37,545 nt of DNA from NCBI GenBank assembly GCA_015068545.1, contig SVKH01000003.1, positions 1-37,545 on the forward strand, written 5' to 3'. Under the pieces are notes generated by a model, which was not told the origin of the DNA, made no database searches, and saw nothing but the letters and a program-made list of their open reading frames with translations. Every line of letters starts with the position of its first letter. Position 1 is the first letter of the stretch. The translations under genes were made by a program, and so were the position numbers. Shown here one piece after another: positions 8,394 to 17,903 of the stretch. The DNA is from Oscillospiraceae bacterium. GTDB lineage: Bacteria; Bacillota; Clostridia; UBA1381.

Positions 8394-9290
8394 TTACATT
8401 TTGGAATCGTATCCAAAGTTTTTCATCATACGTTCCGAGTTTCGCCAGTCATCCTTAACTCGCACCCAAAGCTCTAAATAAACCTGCTTGTCCAGCATTT
8501 CCTCTATATCTGCCCTTGCATATCTGCCGATTTTCTTCAGCATTTCACCATTTTTACCTATTATAATGCCTTTGTGACTTGCTTTTTCGCAATATATTAC
8601 TGCGTGAATATCGGTGATGGTTTCCTTTTCCTTCATGCTCTCAATCTCAACAGCTATGCCATGCGGCACTTCCTGATCCAAAAGGCGCAAAAGCTTTTCT
8701 CGGATAATCTCTGCCGCAATTTGCTTTTCCGGTTGGTCGGTAACCATATCCTCATAATAAAACTGAGGGCCTTCCTCAAGGTATTTTTCAATCTCGTTCA
8801 TCAATAGGTCTATTCCGTCACCCATCTTTGCACTTATGGGCAAAACTGCGTCAAAAGCATGTAGTGACGCATATTCCGCTATTATCGGAAGCAATAATTC
8901 CTTTTTGACTGCGTCCGCTTTATTTATTACCAAAATAGCAGGAAGACCTATTCTGCCTATATTTTCTGCTATTTCCTTTTCCATTTCGCTCATTTTTCGA
9001 GTAGCATCCACCACAAAGATGAGGATGTCGGTTTCGCTCATGGATTCCTTTGCCACCTTAACCATATACTCACCAAGCTTGGTCCTTGGTCTGTGAATAC
9101 CTGGGGTATCGGTAAATACCACCTGATAAGAATCTGTTGTATGTATTGCCAGAATTTTGTTTCGGGTGGTTTGAGGCTTTGGCGAAACTATCGCCACCTT
9201 TTGACCTGCAATTTTATTAAGCAATGTGGATTTACCAACATTTGGCATACCAATTATAGCGGCAAAGCCGGATTTGTAACTTTTACTCAT
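8394..9290 (-). CDS. era: GTPase Era
   Basis: Era is a GTPase that binds the 3' end of 16S rRNA and helps 30S maturation. The 298-residue product has G1 GMPNVGKS (14-21), G3 DTPG (61-64), G4 NKAD (123-126), and a C-terminal KH domain with IIIGKNGEMLKKIG. Length is normal. Its start overlaps the dgkA stop by 4 bp (ATGA). It belongs to the phoH-ybeY-dgkA-era block, which links it to the rRNA maturation factor YbeY. Confidence 0.97.
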   Translation of the reverse strand: MSKSYKSGFAAIIGMPNVGKSTLLNKIAGQKVAIVSPKPQTTRNKILAIHTTDSYQVVFTDTPGIHRPRTKLGEYMVKVAKESMSETDILIFVVDATRKMSEMEKEIAENIGRIGLPAILVINKADAVKKELLLPIIAEYASLHAFDAVLPISAKMGDGIDLLMNEIEKYLEEGPQFYYEDMVTDQPEKQIAAEIIREKLLRLLDQEVPHGIAVEIESMKEKETITDIHAVIYCEKASHKGIIIGKNGEMLKKIGRYARADIEEMLDKQVYLELWVRVKDDWRNSERMMKNFGYDSKM

Positions 9291-9739
9291 TTTTTATCTC
9301 CCTTTTTTCTTCCGCCAAAAAACAAAAACACTAGATCTGCTATACCTACTAAAAGGCACGGAATCAGCACCTTCGCATCCGAAAAAATGCGGTAAAGTGC
9401 ATCATAAATCCATCTGGTATCACCAAAAAGGCAAACTCCCACCAATACCGCACCAATAGCCGACATCAGTACAGCACCGGCTGATGCATCCTTGGCAAGC
9501 TTTGCAGTAGGTGAAATCTCGGTAGTGGCAGTATCTACTGCCCTTTCCACGGCGGTATTTATTAGCTCCGCTGTAATTACAGTAAAAATAGTTACAACCA
9601 AAGCCGCCCAGCCTGTCCGTTCAAGACCGTAAAAATATGCAAATATACATATTAGATTTGCTATAACCAAATGGAATCTAAGATTAAACTCTGTCCTTAT
9701 AGCATTATATATTCCCGTTATCGCGTAGATAAAGCTCAT
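9287..9739 (-). CDS. dgkA: Diacylglycerol kinase family protein (undecaprenol kinase type)
   Basis: A small integral membrane kinase; Firmicutes members mainly phosphorylate undecaprenol, recycling the lipid carrier for wall synthesis, although the family is named for diacylglycerol kinase. The 150-residue product has the family signature TAELINTAVERAVD followed by AKLAKDASAGAVLMSA, and three or four hydrophobic segments including a C-terminal one ending in GGRKKGDKK. It lies 1 bp after ybeY and overlaps era by 4 bp. Substrate is inferred from family membership. Confidence 0.92.
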   Translation of the reverse strand: MSFIYAITGIYNAIRTEFNLRFHLVIANLICIFAYFYGLERTGWAALVVTIFTVITAELINTAVERAVDTATTEISPTAKLAKDASAGAVLMSAIGAVLVGVCLFGDTRWIYDALYRIFSDAKVLIPCLLVGIADLVFLFFGGRKKGDKK

Positions 9740-9740
9740 A

Positions 9741-10235
9741 TTACTCCCCTCTCGTTATGCCGATTTTATTAAGGATTTCCTCCTGTTTACCAAACATAAC
9801 CTTCTCATCTTCCTCACTTGTTACATGGTCATACCCCAATAGATGGAGCATGGAGTGGACTGTTAAAAAAGCCATTTCCCTTTTAAAACTGTGGCAGTAT
9901 TCCTCTGCCTGTGCTTTTGCGCGCTGAGCAGAAATCACTATATCTCCCAGAATTACAAAATCACCGTCCATATCATAGTCGGAATCAATTATATCCCCGT
10001 TTTCATCGAAAAACAGCATAGGAAAGGACAAAACATCCGTAGGCTTGTCTATGTCCCGTTGCTCTTTATTTATAAGACGAATCTCCTCATCGTCACAAAT
10101 AGTCACACTCACCTGAGCATCAAAGTCACAGCCTTCGAACTCTAGCGTCTTATCTATACACAGTTTAATCGTCTCTTTGATTTCTTCTTGTATTTCTATC
10201 TGCTCCCCGATATTCTCTATAATTACCTCTGTCAT
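9741..10235 (-). CDS. ybeY: Endoribonuclease YbeY (rRNA maturation factor)
   Basis: YbeY is a zinc-dependent single-strand endoribonuclease involved in 16S rRNA processing and ribosome quality control. The 164-residue product has the metal motif H-x3-H-x5-H at His127, His131 and His137 (HSMLHLLGYDH), and the upstream TDVLSFPM block. Its first 23 codons overlap the end of phoH in another frame. The overlap is long, but the N-terminal sequence up to the conserved core looks coding. The nearest GGAG lies about 13 nt before the ATG, so initiation probably depends on coupling to phoH. Confidence 0.95.
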   Translation of the reverse strand: MTEVIIENIGEQIEIQEEIKETIKLCIDKTLEFEGCDFDAQVSVTICDDEEIRLINKEQRDIDKPTDVLSFPMLFFDENGDIIDSDYDMDGDFVILGDIVISAQRAKAQAEEYCHSFKREMAFLTVHSMLHLLGYDHVTSEEDEKVMFGKQEEILNKIGITRGE

Positions 10236-11205
10236 TTTGGCGTTTCTTCTCCTGTTCCGTATCGTATTTTTCGTATGCTTTTATAATCTTTTGTACCAAA
10301 GGATGACGCACAACGTCCTTCTCTGTCATGATAGAAAATGCTATTCCCTCTATATTCTTAAGCACCTTCTGTGCTACTTTAAGTCCTGATTTTTTGCCGG
10401 TAGGAAGGTCTATCTGCGTAATGTCTCCGGTTACTATGGCACGAGAACCAAAGCCTATTCTTGTAAGGAACATTTTCATCTGCTCCGGCGTGGTATTTTG
10501 TGCCTCGTCCAAGATGATGAAGGCGTTATCAAGTGTTCTTCCTCTCATGTATGCAAGAGGAGCTACCTCTATCATACCCTTTTCCTGATACCGGCTGAAA
10601 CCTTCTCCTCCAAGCATTTCGTACATTCCGTCATAAAGAGGTCTAAGGTACGGATCTACCTTGTTTTGCAAATCTCCCGGCAAGAATCCCAGTTTTTCTC
10701 CTGCTTCTACTGCAGGTCTTGTAAGGATGATACGGTTAACCTCCTTATTCCTGAGGGCTGTAACCGCCTTTGCCACTGCAAGGTAGGTTTTTCCCGTACC
10801 TGCAGGGCCTATTCCGAACACAATGGTATTGTTATTTATATCCTCTATATATTGCTTCTGTCCAAGGGTTTTGGTCTTGATAGCCTGACCGCGATGATTT
10901 ACTGCAATGCAGTCATCCCCTAACATTTTTATGTCTATTCCGCCATTTTCCTGTACCATAGTTATGGCGTAGAGGATTTTTTGCTCGTCTATTTCCTCTC
11001 GACGCTCCAAAATCTGCATCAGGATGTTTATTACTTCTCCTGCTTTTTCGATATTATCATCCTCGCCGGAAATTTTTATCATATTATCACGGAAAGATAT
11101 ACCCACTCCCAGACTCTTTTCCAATAATTTCAGGTTGGCATCAAAATCGCCAAAAAGGCTCTGCAAGTCTAAATTTTCAGAAACCTCAATCTGTCTTTGG
11201 TTCAA
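10165..11205 (-). CDS. phoH: PhoH-family ATPase (PhoH-like)
   Basis: A cytoplasmic P-loop ATPase of the PhoH/PhoH-like family, often linked to RNA metabolism through its neighbour YbeY; its precise role is unsettled. The 346-residue product has an N-terminal KH-like region, Walker A GPAGTGKT (133-140), Walker B ILDEAQN, and the C-terminal VRHPLVQKII block. The start is TTG (11205), with AGAGGTGA upstream, inside the end of yqfD. The last residues are charged and Arg/Asn-rich and overlap ybeY by 71 bp. Confidence 0.93.
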   Translation of the reverse strand: MNQRQIEVSENLDLQSLFGDFDANLKLLEKSLGVGISFRDNMIKISGEDDNIEKAGEVINILMQILERREEIDEQKILYAITMVQENGGIDIKMLGDDCIAVNHRGQAIKTKTLGQKQYIEDINNNTIVFGIGPAGTGKTYLAVAKAVTALRNKEVNRIILTRPAVEAGEKLGFLPGDLQNKVDPYLRPLYDGMYEMLGGEGFSRYQEKGMIEVAPLAYMRGRTLDNAFIILDEAQNTTPEQMKMFLTRIGFGSRAIVTGDITQIDLPTGKKSGLKVAQKVLKNIEGIAFSIMTEKDVVRHPLVQKIIKAYEKYDTEQEKKRQNDRGNYREYRGADRNTRRNQRDD

Positions 11206-12385
11206 ATATTGTCACCTCTTCTATAAAATTCTCAGCACCGATCTGCTCCTCAAATTCCATGGTAAGCTTAACCGAAACTGTCTCCTCATCAATTACACTG
11301 CATGCCACATCCTCGCTTAGCTTTAAGGCTCCGGGAAGAAGCTCTCCTGCTATATCTGCCTCCATTTCATTTTTGGCAAATTCCACTAAAACCTCCCGTT
11401 GGATTGGCTCTCTTATTATATTATACTCAATATGGCTGATTTTTTCAAGTCCTATACCGATATAATTCTCATATCCCATAGAAATTTCATACTTTTTTTC
11501 CATAGTATCGTAAAATTTAAAGTCACTCTCCGCATTTTTGTACAGAGGTAATTCAAATGAAAAGATCTTTAGTTTAAAAAAATTACGTTTTCTGCCTGTG
11601 TACTTCTTGTGGTTTAGGTAAAGCTTATATATACCTTCCCTTTCGTAGGTTGTCTTACCTTTACAAATACCCGATGCATGAACATCATATCCACTGCCGT
11701 CACCAAACCTGACATTACCGCTTATAAGTAATTCTCCGCAGGATACCATACGATTATTCTCCGCTACACAAGTACCACGTTTTGTAATAATCTCGGTTAC
11801 AACAGCATCCTTTGCCGCTACTATATTACATGGAGTATCAGGATCTACAATCTGTGGCGGAAGAATATTTTCCCGAACCGAAACTATCGCTCTTGTACCC
11901 TTTATGTACACCCAGCACCAAGAAATTCCATCTGTGTGAGCAAGGATTGTGTTCTTAATTTCAAGAGGCTCATCAAGTTTTGCCTTGGGCATTCCAACCT
12001 TTATCCCAGCTAGTTTTGCAGCACTTTCCACCATCTGGATATTCTCCTGACTGACACCGTCATATTCCACAGTCCAGATAAATCCCGATCCCAGAAACAG
12101 CACTATAAAACCCATTACCAATCCAGCCAGAAGAACAGGATGCCTTTTTACCTTTTCAAGAAAAAAAGCTCCGCCAAAACCGGCAATGCGTGAATATTCC
12201 ACTCCGTCCAAAAGCCGGCAATCCCTCTGATCCACAGTGAGAATCACCCCATCTTCTACCGGCTTTATATTCCTTGGCACAGCACCTGATTTTCGAATTT
12301 TTTCCAAGTCTTTTTCTATATTATTTCCTGATAACTTCAGAATAACATATCCTTTGATAAATTGGAAGAATTTAGTTAAAAGCAT
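11186..12385 (-). CDS. yqfD: Sporulation protein YqfD
   Basis: YqfD is a mother-cell sporulation membrane protein (stage IV family) required for efficient spore formation in Bacillus; its biochemical role is not settled. The 399-residue product has one clear transmembrane helix near residues 104-125 (LLAGLVMGFIVLFLGSGFIW), then a large extracytoplasmic part. The ATG follows GGGAGGATACGGCT. It lies 15 bp after yqfC and overlaps phoH by 20 bp, the standard order. Confidence 0.93.
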   Translation of the reverse strand: MLLTKFFQFIKGYVILKLSGNNIEKDLEKIRKSGAVPRNIKPVEDGVILTVDQRDCRLLDGVEYSRIAGFGGAFFLEKVKRHPVLLAGLVMGFIVLFLGSGFIWTVEYDGVSQENIQMVESAAKLAGIKVGMPKAKLDEPLEIKNTILAHTDGISWCWVYIKGTRAIVSVRENILPPQIVDPDTPCNIVAAKDAVVTEIITKRGTCVAENNRMVSCGELLISGNVRFGDGSGYDVHASGICKGKTTYEREGIYKLYLNHKKYTGRKRNFFKLKIFSFELPLYKNAESDFKFYDTMEKKYEISMGYENYIGIGLEKISHIEYNIIREPIQREVLVEFAKNEMEADIAGELLPGALKLSEDVACSVIDEETVSVKLTMEFEEQIGAENFIEEVTIFEPKTD

Positions 12386-12400
12386 AGCCGTATCCTCCCT

Positions 12401-12661
12401 TTATATAACCCTGAAGCTTTTTAGTCTGCCGGAGATAATAATGTTTTTATCCTGCATACCAACTATTTCAAAATCTTCTCCGCAAAACTCCAAAAGTCCC
12501 ATTCCGGAAACAAGTTTAACGCTCTCCTTCTTATAATCTGCAATGGAGGTAAAATCCTCCACAAAAATCTGATTATTTCCCAGTATCATTATTTTCGGCA
12601 TACCAAAAACCACCTGCGGCACAATCCCAAAACTGCCGAAAACCGTATCGCTGATATTCAA
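12401..12661 (-). CDS. yqfC: YabP/YqfC-family sporulation protein
   Basis: A small beta-rich protein of the YabP/YqfC family, made in the mother cell during sporulation. The product is 86-88 residues with the family-like stretch VFGMPKIMILGNNQIFVEDF. Two in-frame TTG codons (12667, 12661) are possible. The second is better spaced from AGAGG (9 nt against 3 nt), so I start there. It is first in the long minus-strand operon and divergent from the ylbJ-like gene, so two sporulation genes share one intergenic region. Confidence 0.88.
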   Translation of the reverse strand: MNISDTVFGSFGIVPQVVFGMPKIMILGNNQIFVEDFTSIADYKKESVKLVSGMGLLEFCGEDFEIVGMQDKNIIISGRLKSFRVI

Positions 12662-12738
12662 AATCAATCACCTCTTATCAATATATATGCCATTTTATTT
12701 AACTTAACCACCGTAATTTTTGGAATACTGCGGCACAA

Positions 12739-12746
12739 CATATACT
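12739..12746 (+). promoter_or_regulatory. Candidate sigma-E/K-type -10 of the ylbJ-like gene
   Basis: CATATACT matches the sigma-E -10 consensus and is also compatible with the CATA-N3-TA form of sigma-K. It lies 34 bp before the ATG with an AGGAGGT ribosome binding site between. I could not see a convincing -35 at the usual spacing, so the call rests on the -10 and the sporulation role of the gene. Confidence 0.45.
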
Positions 12747-12780
12747 AAAATTAAATAAGCAGACATTTTAGGAGGTATTT

Positions 12781-13860
12781 ATGAAAAAGATTTTACTTTG
12801 GATTGGGTGTATACTGATTACAACCCTTATGCTCGCCTTCCCAACAGACAGCGTGGCTTATGCAAAAAAGGCATTGGATCTTTGCGGAGATACAGTCATA
12901 CCGTCACTTTTCCCGTTTTTTGTATGCTCCGGATTATTGGTTCATTCAGGTTTTTGCGGTACACTCTCCGCCCTTGCAAAACCTGTGATGAAGCCTCTTT
13001 TTAATGTAAATGAAAACGGTGCCGGTGCATTTATACTTGGAATAATCAGCGGTTATCCCTTAGGCGCAATCACAGCTTGTCAGCTATATGAATCCGGCTA
13101 TCTTTCAAAATATGAAGCAGAAAGATTACTGTCCTTTTGCAACAATTCCGGACCTTTGTTCATCCTTGGTGCTGTGGGAGTTTGTATGTATGCGGACACA
13201 AAAATCGGTTTACTATTATACATAGCACACCTTCTTTCTGCACTGACAGTAGGAGTAATTTTCCGATTTTACAAAAGAAACAAGCACACTGCACCAAAGG
13301 CAACTCTCACCACCTCAGAAAAGGACTTTTCCCAGATATATTCCTCTGTAATGCAAAGCTCGTTAAACAGTATTATCACCGTATGCGGTAGTGTGGTGTT
13401 TTTCGGGATGGCTACCGGTCTTATTGTGTCGCATCTGCCAATTGAGCCTGTGACACGGTCTTTACTTTTCGGCATACTGGAAATGACAGGCGGTGTTACT
13501 CAGGTAAGCAGACTTCACCTTGATATTACTCAAAAGCTGATGATGTCTGCGTTTTTGGTGGGATTTGCAGGTTTTTGCGTACATCTTCAGGTAATTTCCT
13601 CCATTTCGCGGTATAATCTCTCCCTTTTTCCGTACTTTTTCGGTAAAATCCTCCATGGAATTTTATCGGTGGTTTATATTTATCTGTTTTTGAAGTTCCT
13701 CCCTGTAAGCTGTGCTGTTTTTTCGCAACCTGTCAAAACCTACTCTCAAGGCTTCTTTGTTTCATCAATGTTCGCCTGCTTATCGGTAATATTCTTCCTT
13801 GCACTTTACCTGACATTCAAACTTAAAAGAACAACAAAAAAAGAACTGCAAAAAACTTAA
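12781..13860 (+). CDS. ylbJ: Sporulation integral membrane protein, YlbJ-like
   Basis: A 359-residue polytopic membrane protein with about eight hydrophobic segments. It has the family blocks CGDTVIPSLFPFFVCSGLL (36-54) and GIISGYPLGA (87-96), and SFCNNSGPLFILG, characteristic of YlbJ and related nucleoside-recognition-domain (Gate) proteins. YlbJ of Bacillus is a sigma-E-dependent protein needed for normal spore formation; the transported substrate, if any, is unknown. It is on the plus strand, opposite nearly all other genes, and divergent from yqfC. Confidence 0.88.
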   Translation: MKKILLWIGCILITTLMLAFPTDSVAYAKKALDLCGDTVIPSLFPFFVCSGLLVHSGFCGTLSALAKPVMKPLFNVNENGAGAFILGIISGYPLGAITACQLYESGYLSKYEAERLLSFCNNSGPLFILGAVGVCMYADTKIGLLLYIAHLLSALTVGVIFRFYKRNKHTAPKATLTTSEKDFSQIYSSVMQSSLNSIITVCGSVVFFGMATGLIVSHLPIEPVTRSLLFGILEMTGGVTQVSRLHLDITQKLMMSAFLVGFAGFCVHLQVISSISRYNLSLFPYFFGKILHGILSVVYIYLFLKFLPVSCAVFSQPVKTYSQGFFVSSMFACLSVIFFLALYLTFKLKRTTKKELQKT

Positions 13861-13889
13861 TATGTTTTCGCAGTCCTAATTTTTATAAT
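13845..13889 (+). terminator. Probable terminator of the ylbJ-like gene
   Basis: ACTGC (13845-13849) pairs with GCAGT (13870-13874), extended by A-rich/T-rich pairing across a mismatch, and is followed by CCTAATTTTTATAAT. The 5' arm lies within the last codons of the gene. The rest of the interval up to 13976 is AT-rich with no gene. Confidence 0.5.
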
Positions 13890-13957
13890 ACAGGGAATCA
13901 TGTAAATAGCAAAATTTGCATTTTGTTTCCAAATCCTATGGTAGTGCTTTAATTAAA

Positions 13958-13979
13958 GTCCAATCTTAATTTGGCTTTA
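13958..13979 (-). terminator. Weak hairpin at the end of the tandem LRR unit
   Basis: On the minus strand AAAGCCAA pairs with TTGGACTTT, with one bulged A, and is followed by AATTAAAG, a poor U-tract. It overlaps the stop codon. It may end the LRR transcript, but it is weak. Confidence 0.3.
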
Positions 13980-15677
13980 TTTTGCATACTCCCACGGTGC
14001 CCATGGGGCCATATCCGAAAGAGAATTCCATATCATTACCTTCGCCGTGGTATATTCTTTATCGGTAGTGTACGGAATAGGCTCGCCCTCATAAGTCTTC
14101 ACCATCACATCTACCAGCCTGTTTCCGTTATAAAGAGCAAGTACCATAGTATCTCCCGGATAAGATTTGGTATGATCTACCATAAAACTCTTATCATCCG
14201 GATCGGGCTCGTCACTGCCAATAAAGATAATTTCCTTACCAACCAGATTCCAGTCCTCATTATTTATGTTATTATACTCTTCCTCTGTTCCGTTGTAGTA
14301 GATTGTAGTTAGCGGACAATCAACAAACGCATATTCGCCGATATGTATAACACCACTTCCGATTACAAGAGTATTAAGGGAATCACACCCTGCAAAAGCG
14401 TAACCTCCAATATCCATCACACTATCCGGAATTGTGATACTTTCAAAAGCTGTACAAAAGCCAAAAGCCTCTTCACCTATCGTTTCAAGACTGCTAGGAA
14501 GATCGATTTCCGTAAGACTACGGCATTCCAAGAATGCATCCATTCTGATATAAGTAATGCTATCTGGAAGAATCACTTTTTCAAGACTTTCGCAGAACAG
14601 AAATGTTCCATATTGGATACCGTCCAAATTACCCAAAATCTCTACTGATACCAAATTTATACATCCTTCGAAGGCTAATGAACTAATGTATGTAATGCTT
14701 TCAGGCAGAACTATCTCTGTAAGCTCTTCGCATCCAGAAAAAGCACTATTTCCTATTATCTGTACACCCTCCGGTATTTCCACCTCACACAGGCAACTCC
14801 ACGAAAAAGCATGATCATCAATTGAAACCACACTGTTTGGCACACTGTAGCTCTCATCACTTTTTCCTGCAGGATAGTAAACTAATATCTCTTTATTTAT
14901 ATCAAAAAGAACACCGTTTTCCTGAGAGTAACAGCTGTTATTTGCATTCACATATATATTTTCAAGATTTGTGCTAGCATAAAAAGCTCCTGATTCGATA
15001 AATATCACACTTTCAGGAATTGTGTAACTTGTAGAAGGGTTTCCTGCAGGATATACTATAAGATCTGCTTTATCTTTGCTGAAAAGTACTCCGTTTTCTG
15101 AAGCATAGTTATTGTTATATGAAGATACGTTAATTGATTTCAGACTTTGACAGGTATAAAATGCATTACGTCCAATAGTTGTAACAGTGCTTGGAATATC
15201 TATACTACCCAAAAGTCTGCATGAAGAAAACGCACCAAATCCAATGGACACCAATCCTTCTCTCAAGTAAACACTTTCCAATCTTGAGCAAGCCTGAAAC
15301 GCCATGTCACCTATTGTTTCCACGCTAGGTGGAATACTGACTTCCTCAAGTCTTGTGTAAAAGAATGCACTACCTCCAATGCTTTTTAACGTATTTGGAA
15401 GGCTGACTCTTTGAACACCACAGAAATCAAACGCCTCGTCTGCGATGGAGGTAACACCATTACCTATTATGATCTCGGATATACTAAGATTATTCCAAGG
15501 CATATCATAATCTTCCTGCATATCGCCGGTACCGTTTATGGTAAGAACACCATTTTCGAATGTCCATGTGAGGTTATCTCCCCAAGTGCCACTCTCCGCA
15601 AGGACTGTCATGCCTCCCGGCACAAGCATCAGAATCATGCTAACAGCAATAAGCATTCCCAAAAATCTTTTTTTCAT
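13977..15677 (-). CDS. Secreted BspA-type LRR_5 protein
   Basis: A 566-residue secreted protein. Residues 1-28 are a signal peptide (MKKRFLGML, hydrophobic core, VLA-ESG). Then comes the common entry module DNLTWTFENGVLTINGTGDM, many 23-residue LRR_5 repeats, and interruptions of the type ENGVLFSKDKADLIVYPAG seen in BspA-like proteins. Such proteins are surface or secreted adhesins in gut and oral bacteria; the ligand here is unknown. The last 70 residues (497-566) form the shared C-terminal module with VMIWNSLSDMAPW. There is no LPXTG or SLH anchor. It starts 20 bp after a related LRR gene, with AAAGGAAACGGTATT before ATG, so the two form one unit, probably from tandem duplication. Confidence 0.9.
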   Translation of the reverse strand: MKKRFLGMLIAVSMILMLVPGGMTVLAESGTWGDNLTWTFENGVLTINGTGDMQEDYDMPWNNLSISEIIIGNGVTSIADEAFDFCGVQRVSLPNTLKSIGGSAFFYTRLEEVSIPPSVETIGDMAFQACSRLESVYLREGLVSIGFGAFSSCRLLGSIDIPSTVTTIGRNAFYTCQSLKSINVSSYNNNYASENGVLFSKDKADLIVYPAGNPSTSYTIPESVIFIESGAFYASTNLENIYVNANNSCYSQENGVLFDINKEILVYYPAGKSDESYSVPNSVVSIDDHAFSWSCLCEVEIPEGVQIIGNSAFSGCEELTEIVLPESITYISSLAFEGCINLVSVEILGNLDGIQYGTFLFCESLEKVILPDSITYIRMDAFLECRSLTEIDLPSSLETIGEEAFGFCTAFESITIPDSVMDIGGYAFAGCDSLNTLVIGSGVIHIGEYAFVDCPLTTIYYNGTEEEYNNINNEDWNLVGKEIIFIGSDEPDPDDKSFMVDHTKSYPGDTMVLALYNGNRLVDVMVKTYEGEPIPYTTDKEYTTAKVMIWNSLSDMAPWAPWEYAK

Positions 15678-15697
15678 AATACCGTTTCCTTTCTTTT

Positions 15698-17878
15698 TTA
15701 TATGTTTACTTTCACCGGTTCACAACATGGTTCACAGTTTTCAAGCTTTTCCCACACCATTACCCTCGCATCGGTGTAGGGCTCAGGTATATTGAAGGTC
15801 AGCATACTTCCCACAAAAGTTTTCCTTTGCATCCCCACAAATCTTTCGCCATCATATAAAGCCACAATAACATCCTTGCCACTTTCAATATTGATAGGTA
15901 GTGCCCTTATACGCTTACCACCAACAAGAGTAACCGTCTTTATATTCGGGATATAAATAGCATTGTTTTCAAATTCGTGATCCCACTCTTCTCCTACTTC
16001 CACACTATTTTTGTCTGCATAGATATTTATTGCCGACAAGCTATCACAAAGCGCAAAGGCTCTATCTCCTACATATGTAAGTCCTCTGCCTATTGTAACA
16101 TACGTAAGACTGTCACAATCGGAGAATGCACTTGTTTCGATATGGGTAACTCCATCGCCTATGGTTACAGTCTTAAGGTCTCTGCATTGATGAAAGGCGG
16201 CATTCCCTATCTGTTTTACGCTATCGGGGACAATAAGGCTTGTAATATCTGCGCCATAAAAAGCTCGTGTGCATATATATACCACACTATCTGGAATATG
16301 CACACCAGTAATAGTATTTAGCCAAAATGCTTCCTCTGCTATCAGCCTTGTACCTTCTTTTATGCGATATTCCCCTTCAACATCTTTTACCTCTATCAGA
16401 CAATTATCTATGTACAGAGCATCATCTTCCCAATTATCCTGATTATTATAGTATCCGGTTCCTTCAAAGGCATCATGACCAATATATGTCACACTCTCCG
16501 GAATATCCAACTCATTGATACCTGTACATCCGCTAAAGGCACTTATATGTATCTGAGTTATCTGCTCAGGGATATCTATACTCTCAATACTTCTGCAACC
16601 ATCAAATGTGGCATACTCAATGGAAGTTATACCGCTACCTATCAATACATCCTTCAGGTTTGAGCAGTAGCTAAATGCAGAACTTCCTAACTGGGTTACT
16701 CCGTCTGAAATCTCCGCTGACACAAGCTTATGGCACCCAGAGAAAGCTCCTACTCCCACAGTCTCTACCCAGTCCGGAATATATATTGTAGTAAGTCCTG
16801 AATATTCAAAGGCACGACGTCCCACAGCGGTTATGCCTTTGCCTATTTGTATGCCTCGAAGTCCTTTGCATCCTACGAAGTTCTCATCCTCAATTGCTAT
16901 AATACTATCCGGCATAACGTAGGAATCGTCCTCTCTACCCAGAGGATACATCATAACAAGGGTTATATCCTTATTATATAAAACGTTGTCAATGGCTGTA
17001 AAGTACGGATTTTCCGCATCCACGGTAATCTCTTTAAGTCCATAACATCCTTCAAAAGCTCCGCGATTTACACTCTGCATGGTAGACGGCAGATGAATAT
17101 TCTCAAGCATTGTACAATTATCAAATGCCATGTATCCAATTTCAGCTACACCTTCCGGAATGATAACCTGACTGAGACTTTCGCACTCAAAGAAAGTGTG
17201 ACCATAAATCACTTCGACTCCTTTGGAGAGCTTTACCGACTCCAGATTGTAACAGCAGAAAAAAGCACTTCCACCCAGATATGTGACGCTATCCGGAATA
17301 TCTACCTGCAAAAGCGAGGAACAAAATTGGAAAGCTCCTCCATTAATAGTCTTAAGATTATCCGGAAGGTCCAGATTTGTAAGCATCGAACAATCACTGA
17401 AGGCATTCTGATCTATCACCTCAAGAGCATCAGGGAATATAACATTTGTAAGCTCCTCGCAATTAGCAAAGGTATCCCTCTCGATAACAGTAACTCCTTT
17501 TGGAATCCGAATCTCCATCAGACTATCGCAGTAATCAAAGGCATATTTTCCTATATCGGTTATGGTATCCGCAAGGCTAACCTCCTCCACTATGTTGAAA
17601 TGTGAAAAAGCATAGGCAGATACAGATGTAACACCTTCGCTAACTACTATCTTCTCAGTATCTCTACTATAGTTATACCACGGATACTCTCTGCGAGAAT
17701 CGTACTCAGGCATATCACCAGTTCCGCTTATGGTAAGAGTGCCTGATGTTTCGTCAAATGTCCAGGTTAAATTATCACCGCAAGTACCGCTTTCGGAAGC
17801 AAAAACAGTGTTTACTGCACACAAGAGCATCAACATTATGCTAATAGTTATAAATAAACTGCAAACTTTCTTTGTCAT
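15698..17878 (-). CDS. Secreted BspA-type LRR_5 protein, upstream copy of a tandem pair
   Basis: A 726-residue product from the ATG at 17878. A signal peptide (MTKKVCSLFITISIMLML to VFA-SESG) is followed by DNLTWTFDETSGTLTISGTGDM and roughly 24 LRR_5 units of about 23 residues, some broken by BspA-type insertions such as DNVLYNKDITLVMMYPLG. The final 69 residues carry the shared module with VMVWEKLENCEPC. An in-frame GTG at 17914 would put its start inside the gyrB terminator hairpin and add 12 charged residues before the signal peptide, so I reject it. The ATG follows GAGGCTATA. It is 20 bp ahead of the second LRR gene. I see no good promoter between the gyrB terminator and the start. Confidence 0.9.
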   Translation of the reverse strand: MTKKVCSLFITISIMLMLLCAVNTVFASESGTCGDNLTWTFDETSGTLTISGTGDMPEYDSRREYPWYNYSRDTEKIVVSEGVTSVSAYAFSHFNIVEEVSLADTITDIGKYAFDYCDSLMEIRIPKGVTVIERDTFANCEELTNVIFPDALEVIDQNAFSDCSMLTNLDLPDNLKTINGGAFQFCSSLLQVDIPDSVTYLGGSAFFCCYNLESVKLSKGVEVIYGHTFFECESLSQVIIPEGVAEIGYMAFDNCTMLENIHLPSTMQSVNRGAFEGCYGLKEITVDAENPYFTAIDNVLYNKDITLVMMYPLGREDDSYVMPDSIIAIEDENFVGCKGLRGIQIGKGITAVGRRAFEYSGLTTIYIPDWVETVGVGAFSGCHKLVSAEISDGVTQLGSSAFSYCSNLKDVLIGSGITSIEYATFDGCRSIESIDIPEQITQIHISAFSGCTGINELDIPESVTYIGHDAFEGTGYYNNQDNWEDDALYIDNCLIEVKDVEGEYRIKEGTRLIAEEAFWLNTITGVHIPDSVVYICTRAFYGADITSLIVPDSVKQIGNAAFHQCRDLKTVTIGDGVTHIETSAFSDCDSLTYVTIGRGLTYVGDRAFALCDSLSAINIYADKNSVEVGEEWDHEFENNAIYIPNIKTVTLVGGKRIRALPINIESGKDVIVALYDGERFVGMQRKTFVGSMLTFNIPEPYTDARVMVWEKLENCEPCCEPVKVNI

Positions 17879-17903
17879 TATAGCCTCTTCATCTCCCTTT
17901 TTC